From assembly GCA_035503515.1 (NCBI GenBank), contig DATJTJ010000046.1, positions 62,001 to 126,000 of the forward strand: a DNA stretch of 64,000 nt, in the 5' to 3' direction. The stretch is from DAIDKA01 sp035503515 (GTDB taxonomy: Bacteria; Pseudomonadota; Gammaproteobacteria; Steroidobacterales; Steroidobacteraceae). The position numbers were made by a program, and so were the translations under genes. This document shows positions 59,478 to 64,000 of the stretch, in pieces. The number at the start of each line of letters is the position of its first letter. Within the stretch, counting starts at the first letter, position 1. The notes below the pieces were generated by a model. It saw only the letters and a program-made list of their open reading frames with translations. It searched no databases and was not told the origin of the DNA.

Positions 59478-60710
59478 ATGCACCCGATACGCCGCTGGCC
59501 GCCTGTGTGGCGCGGTCTGAATACTTCCCAGGTTGTGCAAGAGCCTGTCCAGTCGACACAGAAGGCGCCGCTGCGTACCTGGCGCTTCAAGGTGCGCACC
59601 GAGTGCTATCCCTGGCTCAATCGCGCGGCCGTGGAAGTGAACCAGGTCTGGAATTGGGCGAATTCGACAAGCTATAAAGCCGCACGACCTTTTGCCGGTG
59701 TAGGGGAGTTCCTGAGCGGCTTCGAGCTGTGCAATCTGTCGGCGGGCGCCTCGGAGTATTTCGAACACATCGGTGCCGATAGCCTCCAGCGAGTGTGTAT
59801 CGAATATGCCACCCGGCGCGCCCAGTTCCGAAAGGCCAAACTGCGCTGGCGGGTGAGTTCGGGTCCTCGACGGAGTCTCGGATGGGTGCCATTCAAGGCT
59901 GCCAATCTACGGCGACGGGGGAGGTATGTTCGATTTTGCGGCAAGACCATCCGCTTCTTCGAGTCCAAACGCTTTGTCGAGATCCGGAAGTGGGGCTGCG
60001 GGTGCTTCGCCCAGGATGCGGTCGGGGACTGGTACCTGTGTGTGCCGGTGGTCGTTGAGGATGTAACGCCTGCGCCCATCCACGTGGACGTCGGCATCGA
60101 TCTCGGGCTCAAGGACACGGCAGTGACGAGTGACGCCGAGCGCTTGAGCGCCGGAGCGTTTTACCGCGATCTGGAGCTGCGGATCGGCCAGGCGCAGCGC
60201 CGAGCCCACAAGGCGCACGCCAAGCGATTACATCGCAAGGCGGCACGCTGCCGCCGAAACGCGCTGCACAAATTCTCGAGAGGAATCGTCAGAACATACC
60301 AGAATATCTACATCGGCGATGTCAGCAGCCTGAAACTTGCCAAGACCCGGATGGCGAAATCCGTCCTGGATTGCGGGTGGGGGCTGCTGAAAGCGCAACT
60401 CCAGTACAAGGGCCGGTGGGCCGGGAGAAGCGTTCGCATCGTCAATGAATCACACACCAGCCGTACCTGTTCTTCCTGTGGGTCTATTACCGGACCTACG
60501 GGTGTCGACGGGTTGCGTGTAAGGTCATGGATGTGTCAGGAGTGCGGTGTCACTCATGATCGCGACGTGAATGCAGCGCGGAACATCCTGGCCCTGGGAA
60601 GGTTGCTCCCAGCCGTGAGTGGGAACGAGCCCTCGCACCGATCGACGCCGTCGAGCCGGGCATCACGCCCACGCAAGACAGGGAAAGCGGCGAGCGGGGC
60701 GGTGGCATGA
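59478..60710 (+). CDS. tnpB: TnpB-type RNA-guided nuclease/transposase (IS200/IS605 OrfB family)
   Basis: A 410-residue protein. RuvC-I is VGIDLGLKDTAV (Asp208), the zinc finger is CSSC...CQEC (Cys 331, 334, 353, 356) and RuvC-III is HDRDVNAARN near 361-367. The usual RuvC-II EDL-type glutamate is replaced: the block reads IYIGDVSSLKLAKT (Gly280-Asp281), as in a known TnpB subgroup, while IVNESHTSRTC places a Glu (324) just before the zinc finger. Homology to TnpB starts near residue 30, so the true start may be later (for example GTG 59535). There is no TnpA gene nearby. It is either a stand-alone or domesticated element; nuclease activity is not certain. Confidence 0.9.
   Translation: MHPIRRWPPVWRGLNTSQVVQEPVQSTQKAPLRTWRFKVRTECYPWLNRAAVEVNQVWNWANSTSYKAARPFAGVGEFLSGFELCNLSAGASEYFEHIGADSLQRVCIEYATRRAQFRKAKLRWRVSSGPRRSLGWVPFKAANLRRRGRYVRFCGKTIRFFESKRFVEIRKWGCGCFAQDAVGDWYLCVPVVVEDVTPAPIHVDVGIDLGLKDTAVTSDAERLSAGAFYRDLELRIGQAQRRAHKAHAKRLHRKAARCRRNALHKFSRGIVRTYQNIYIGDVSSLKLAKTRMAKSVLDCGWGLLKAQLQYKGRWAGRSVRIVNESHTSRTCSSCGSITGPTGVDGLRVRSWMCQECGVTHDRDVNAARNILALGRLLPAVSGNEPSHRSTPSSRASRPRKTGKAASGAVA
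60602..60626 (+). ncRNA. candidate omega-RNA hairpin at the tnpB 3' end
   Basis: TCCCA (60607-60611) and TGGGA (60620-60624) can pair with an eight-base loop, flanked by GT and AC. In TnpB systems the guide (omega) RNA overlaps the 3' end of tnpB and extends into the element end. Only this hairpin is visible; the RNA limits and guide cannot be set from one copy. Confidence 0.3.
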
Positions 60711-61232
60711 GCACCGAGGTGATGCACCACGACCCGCCTCGCCTCCACGGCACCGGCGATCTGGAGCTGAAGGTAGCGGCTGCCCACAGCGACTTCTCGC
60801 CGCAGGATCTGCTGCAGCTCGTGACCGTGCTTCCGGACGAGTGCCGGGCGCGACTTCGCCGGTTGGTTCAGCGCGGCGGGTATCCCCGCACTGCCGGGTG
60901 GCTCGATGGCCGGCCGAAACTGTGCCGCGAGCGATGCCCTGTCGCCGGCGCCGGCGCCGACGGCCCGGATCCGGGAACCGGGATTGACGCTTGGAGTGAG
61001 CGCCGTGGAGGAACTCGATCCGGAGAACAACCCGTTCATGTGCGCCGAGGAGCCCACGATGCCGGCGCTGCTGCCCGGTTCGCTCATGGGGGGAGCATGT
61101 TAGTCATGCGGTGAAGATTGAGCTGCACGCGGATCGACCGGATCACGGGATGGTTCCGCGCCGCTGCCGGCAGGCGACGGTCGCCAGGGCGTCGCTCGCC
61201 GACGTGACGATACACGCCTTCCCGGGACTGGC
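60711..61232. other. 522-bp stretch without a confident gene
   Basis: Between tnpB and the TonB-receptor-like fragment. A 135-residue frame starting at 60707 overlaps the tnpB stop by ATGA but has no family-like sequence and becomes low-complexity (Ala/Gly/Arg) after residue ~75. It probably holds the right end of the TnpB element and decayed sequence. Confidence 0.4.
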
Positions 61233-61412
61233 ATGGCGCCGTACGCGGGACGAACGGCGCGCTATGTGCGAGCGCGGCTCTTTCCCGGTGGCGAACTGCT
61301 GGCCGCGCGACGGCTCCTGGCCACCGAGCTGTGGGTAAGGCAGCCGGCCTGGACGTACATGTCCCAGGGCCGCCCCCTGGAGTGGGGCATCACGTTCAAG
61401 CGTAACTTCTAG
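61233..61412 (+). pseudogene. 59-residue fragment resembling a TonB-receptor C-terminus
   Basis: From ATG 61233 the frame gives 59 residues ending QPAWTYMSQGRPLEWGITFK and then RNF. A Gly-Arg-Pro stretch followed by an aromatic last strand ending in Phe is how many outer-membrane TonB receptors end. Upstream in the same frame are stops at 61101 and about 61116, so no barrel is attached. It overlaps the convergent S9 peptidase stop by 4 nt. I read it as the debris of a receptor gene; a chance frame is possible. Confidence 0.3.
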
Positions 61413-63454
61413 CCGCTGAGATGGCGGCCGATGAACTCCAGCACCGCCTCGTACCAGGCGACGACGTTGCGGGGCTTGAGGATCCAGTGGTTCTCGTCCG
61501 GGAACACCAGCAGTTCGCTCGGCACGCCGTGGTACTGGAGCGCTTCGAACAGGTTGAGGCCTTCGTTGATCGGGCAGCGATAGTCACGTTCGCCGTGGAT
61601 GATCAGCACCGGGCTTTTCCAGCGGGCCACCTGGCGGATCGGGGCATAGCGGTCGAAGCGCTCCATGTCGACGTAGGGGTTCTCCCCGCCCATCTCGAGG
61701 TACCACCAGCCCGGATGGTCGGTGGTGCCCGTGAACTGGGCCATGGTCGCGATGCTGGCGTGCGTGATCAGGCACTTGAAGCGCGCCGTCTGGGTGCCGA
61801 TCCAGTTGGTCATGTAGCCGCCGAATGAGCCGCCCATGGCCACGGTGCGCCGCGCATCGATGTCCGGCCGCGCGCACAGCGCGTCGGTGACGCTCATCAG
61901 GTCCCTGAAGCACTGATCGCCCCAGACGTTGCCCCAGATCTGCTGGACGAACTCCTGGCCGAAGCCGCTCGAGCCACGCGGGTTGGGCAACGCGACCGCA
62001 TAGCCCTGGGCCACCATCAGCAGCGGGTTCCAGCGCCAGTGCCAGCCGTCGTGGTTGGCGCCGATCGGACCGCCGTGGATCCACAGTAGCAGCGGCAGTT
62101 TCCCGGAACTCGCGGGCGGCTGCTTCGGCTTCACCAGGAAGCAATGGATGGGCGTGCCGTCGGTGGAGGGCACACTGAGGCGCTCCACCTGCGCCCACGG
62201 ATGGGCGGCCTCGAAACCGGACAGGGATGCCAGCTCGAGCGGCCCGGCGGCGCTGCTTCCGGGATCGAGGACGACGCACTCCGGCGCGCGCAGCAGGCTC
62301 GAACGAATCGCCGCCATCCGGCCGTCCGCGAGCACCTGCAGATGATCGAACTGGCCCGGGGCCGCGCACAGCCGCCGCACCTCGCCGCTCGCGGTATCCA
62401 TCGAGAAGGCGGGGATCTCCCCGGAGTCATCGCTGCAGAAATAGAGATGGGCACCGTCGGCGCTCCACTGCGGCGCGCCCGGCCAGCGGTCCCAGGCCCC
62501 GCCCAGCTCCCGCACGGCGCCGCTGCCGACATCGAGCAGGGTCATGCGCGGCTGCACCGCCCGCGCGGCGCTGCGGCGGCAACGGACCGTGGCGATGCGC
62601 AGGCCATCGGCGGAAAACACGGGCGCCTCGCAGGTGAGGGCGCTGCCCGCGCCGAGCACCCGGGCCGCGCCGCTCTCGGCATCCAGCAGCAGCAGCGCGC
62701 TGTCCAGCTCCCGGTCCTCGCCGAGGCTGATGCGGGTCACGACCACATGCGCGCCGTCGGCCGAGATGTCGAGCGCCGGCTCCACGGCAAATTCGCCGTG
62801 GGCCTGTGGCGTCAGATCGGTGCGGCCGCCGCCGTCGGCGTCACAGACGATCAGGTGCAGGCAGGGCAGGTCCGGATTCTGATGCAGCCAGCTGTCCCAG
62901 TGGCGCACCGGCTGACTGCGGAACCGGCGCGCACTCGGGCCGTTCTTGCGGCGCTTGACCGCCGTCTCGCGCTGCCGGGCATGCTCGACCCCGAGCAGCA
63001 CCGGCGCCAGCAGCGCCAGCCGCGGCGCCCTGCGGGCATAGCGGAACGCCGCGACGCCCAGCGGCTCATCGGTGACCTGGCGCGGCTCTCCCCCCGGCGC
63101 GGGCAGCAGCCACACCTGCATGCGCTCGGCCGCATCCTCGTCCGGCTTGATCTCGTTCGGCGTGCGGTCCGACAGAAAGGCCAGCGCGCCGTCGTGCCGG
63201 AAGCAGGGCGCCTGATCCTTGCTGTCGCCGCGCGTGAGCTGGATGGCCGCGCCGCCATCGGTGGGCACGCGCCACAGGTCGCTCACGTACTTGCCGCCGT
63301 CCTGGTTCAGCCGCTGGACCGCGACCGCAAGCCAGGTCCCGTCCGGGGACGCGGCGATTTCGGAGACCCGCCCGAGGGCCACGTGCCGCTCAACGTCAAA
63401 GCCCATCGCGGCCGAGGCGCGCGTGCGCCGGCCGCCGTCCGACTGTGTTGCCAT
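61409..63454 (-). CDS. S9-family (prolyl oligopeptidase-like) peptidase
   Basis: A 681-residue serine peptidase: a beta-propeller N-terminal part (WD-like blades, such as SEIAASPDGTWLAV and APVFSADGLRIATV) and a C-terminal alpha/beta hydrolase. The catalytic Ser is in MGGSFGGYMTN near 535, the Asp in IIHGERDYRCP near 620 and the His in DENHWIL near 655; WIHGGPIGANHDGW is the oxyanion region. It is of the acylaminoacyl/dipeptidyl-peptidase type; there is no signal peptide at the ATG used, so a cytosolic location is likely, unless the true start differs. Confidence 0.92.
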   Translation of the reverse strand: MATQSDGGRRTRASAAMGFDVERHVALGRVSEIAASPDGTWLAVAVQRLNQDGGKYVSDLWRVPTDGGAAIQLTRGDSKDQAPCFRHDGALAFLSDRTPNEIKPDEDAAERMQVWLLPAPGGEPRQVTDEPLGVAAFRYARRAPRLALLAPVLLGVEHARQRETAVKRRKNGPSARRFRSQPVRHWDSWLHQNPDLPCLHLIVCDADGGGRTDLTPQAHGEFAVEPALDISADGAHVVVTRISLGEDRELDSALLLLDAESGAARVLGAGSALTCEAPVFSADGLRIATVRCRRSAARAVQPRMTLLDVGSGAVRELGGAWDRWPGAPQWSADGAHLYFCSDDSGEIPAFSMDTASGEVRRLCAAPGQFDHLQVLADGRMAAIRSSLLRAPECVVLDPGSSAAGPLELASLSGFEAAHPWAQVERLSVPSTDGTPIHCFLVKPKQPPASSGKLPLLLWIHGGPIGANHDGWHWRWNPLLMVAQGYAVALPNPRGSSGFGQEFVQQIWGNVWGDQCFRDLMSVTDALCARPDIDARRTVAMGGSFGGYMTNWIGTQTARFKCLITHASIATMAQFTGTTDHPGWWYLEMGGENPYVDMERFDRYAPIRQVARWKSPVLIIHGERDYRCPINEGLNLFEALQYHGVPSELLVFPDENHWILKPRNVVAWYEAVLEFIGRHLSG

Positions 63455-63529
63455 GATCGATCGAAATCTGTGGTTGCTTGGCTGTAGTCTAGCGCCTCAT
63501 CGACGGCCTTGCCCGACGGATAAGAGCTG

Positions 63530-64000
63530 ATGCCGCCTGCAGCGTTCCTCGCCGTACTCCTGGCTGCATTCACCCACGCGGGCTGGAATCTGGCGGCAAA
63601 GACGGCGGCCCGCTCGATCCATTTCGTGTGGCTGTACTCACTCGCCTCGCTGCTCATCTGGAGCGGGCCGCTGCTGTGGGTGCTGACGCATGCGCACTGG
63701 CATCCCGGGCCGCTCGCCTGGCTGGCGCTGGCGGGCACCGCGGTCCTGCACCTGGCCTACTCGCTGTCGCTGCAGGCCGGATACCGCGCCGGGGACCTGT
63801 CGCTCGTGTATCCGATTGCCCGCGGCACGGGCCCGTTGCTCTCCTTCGCCGGCGCGGCCGTGCTGCTGGGAGAGCGGCCCGGGATCGTGTCCCTGCTCGG
63901 CGTCCTGCTCGTGGTCAGCGGCATCGTGCTGGTCGCCGACCTGCGGCGCGCGCGCCTGCGTTCGCCCCGCGCCGGCATCCTGTGGGGCCTGTTCATCGGC
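63530..64000 (+). CDS. EamA/DMT-family transporter (3' end cut by window)
   Basis: From ATG 63530 the frame stays open to the window edge (157 codons). It begins MPPAAFLAVLLAAFTHAGWN and shows helices at about 5-20, 30-55, 62-80, 90-110 and 117-137. The EamA repeat hallmark LVYPIARGTGPLLSFAGAAV, then LLGERPGIVSLLGVLLVVSG, is at about 93-130. Such proteins export or import small metabolites; the substrate is unknown. It is divergent from the S9 peptidase gene by 75 bp. Confidence 0.85.
   Translation, partial: MPPAAFLAVLLAAFTHAGWNLAAKTAARSIHFVWLYSLASLLIWSGPLLWVLTHAHWHPGPLAWLALAGTAVLHLAYSLSLQAGYRAGDLSLVYPIARGTGPLLSFAGAAVLLGERPGIVSLLGVLLVVSGIVLVADLRRARLRSPRAGILWGLFIG

Noticed and set aside
60707..61114. 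A 135-codon frame starting at the tnpB stop (ATGA).
   Set aside because: The overlap looks like coupling, but the sequence has no recognisable fold and becomes low-complexity; antisense frames are equally open.

Overview
The window is GC-rich DNA, apparently from a chromosome of a gammaproteobacterium. The gene order gmk-rpoZ-spoT-ridA-recG, a ubiquinone-type ubiA and an aa3 cytochrome c oxidase cluster with ctaG (cox11), SURF1, ctaA and ctaB support this. The general character (Tat and TonB exported enzymes, many alpha/beta hydrolases, TTG/GTG starts) would fit the Xanthomonadales/Nevskiales/Steroidobacteraceae side of the class, but that placement is inference. No rRNA, tRNA or CRISPR array was seen.

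Layout. (1) 1-4651 is an accessory block: a PIN-like toxin (cut by the window edge) with its DUF433 partner, the front third of a defence-type DEAD helicase joined to a broken relaxase tail, a small unknown protein and a divergent AAA/DUF4143 ATPase that share a palindrome. (2) 4926-10563: a lipoprotein esterase, then a molybdopterin oxidoreductase plus b-type cytochrome divergent from a methionine-rich exported peptide, followed by an ECF sigma factor, a LuxR regulator and a PRC-barrel protein. This resembles the periplasmic reactive-chlorine scavenging theme (YedY/MrpX/SigF). (3) 10704-18797: CDF transporter, orphan DNA methyltransferase, peptidase-ABC exporter operon, mnmG and pyrF. (4) 18799-31138: a long leftward series running ctaA, ctaB, gloB, TPR protein, di-heme peroxidase, AI-2E permease, uvrD, trkA, trkH and a CheD-like protein, headed by SURF1 and an SCO-like factor. 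(5) 31166-36036: the cytochrome oxidase operon (DUF2244, coxB, coxA, a 49-residue protein, ctaG, coxC), with a DUF2909 gene on the opposite strand. (6) 36067-39781: bioBFCD. (7) 39948-44128: a Tat-exported carotenoid oxygenase and a BlaI/M56 pair in which the M56 peptidase carries Sel1 repeats. (8) 44187-50688: ubiA, recG, ridA, spoT, rpoZ, gmk. (9) 50768-59281: TonB receptor, zinc metallopeptidase, two exported unknown proteins, SDR, photolyase and an NAD(P)-binding protein. (10) 59478-61412: a lone TnpB-type gene with an altered RuvC-II site, then decayed sequence. (11) 61409-64000: S9 peptidase and the start of an EamA transporter.

How the genes work together. The cox/cta genes encode, metallate and supply haem to one terminal oxidase. 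The bio genes make biotin from a pimeloyl precursor. TrkH and TrkA form one potassium uptake system. The spoT-rpoZ-gmk group links guanine nucleotides, (p)ppGpp and RNA polymerase. Many neighbours overlap by ATGA, GTGA or TTGA, so translational coupling is common; several true starts are GTG or TTG. Very long open frames antisense to mnmG, trkA, spoT, uvrD and coxA are composition artefacts and are not annotated.
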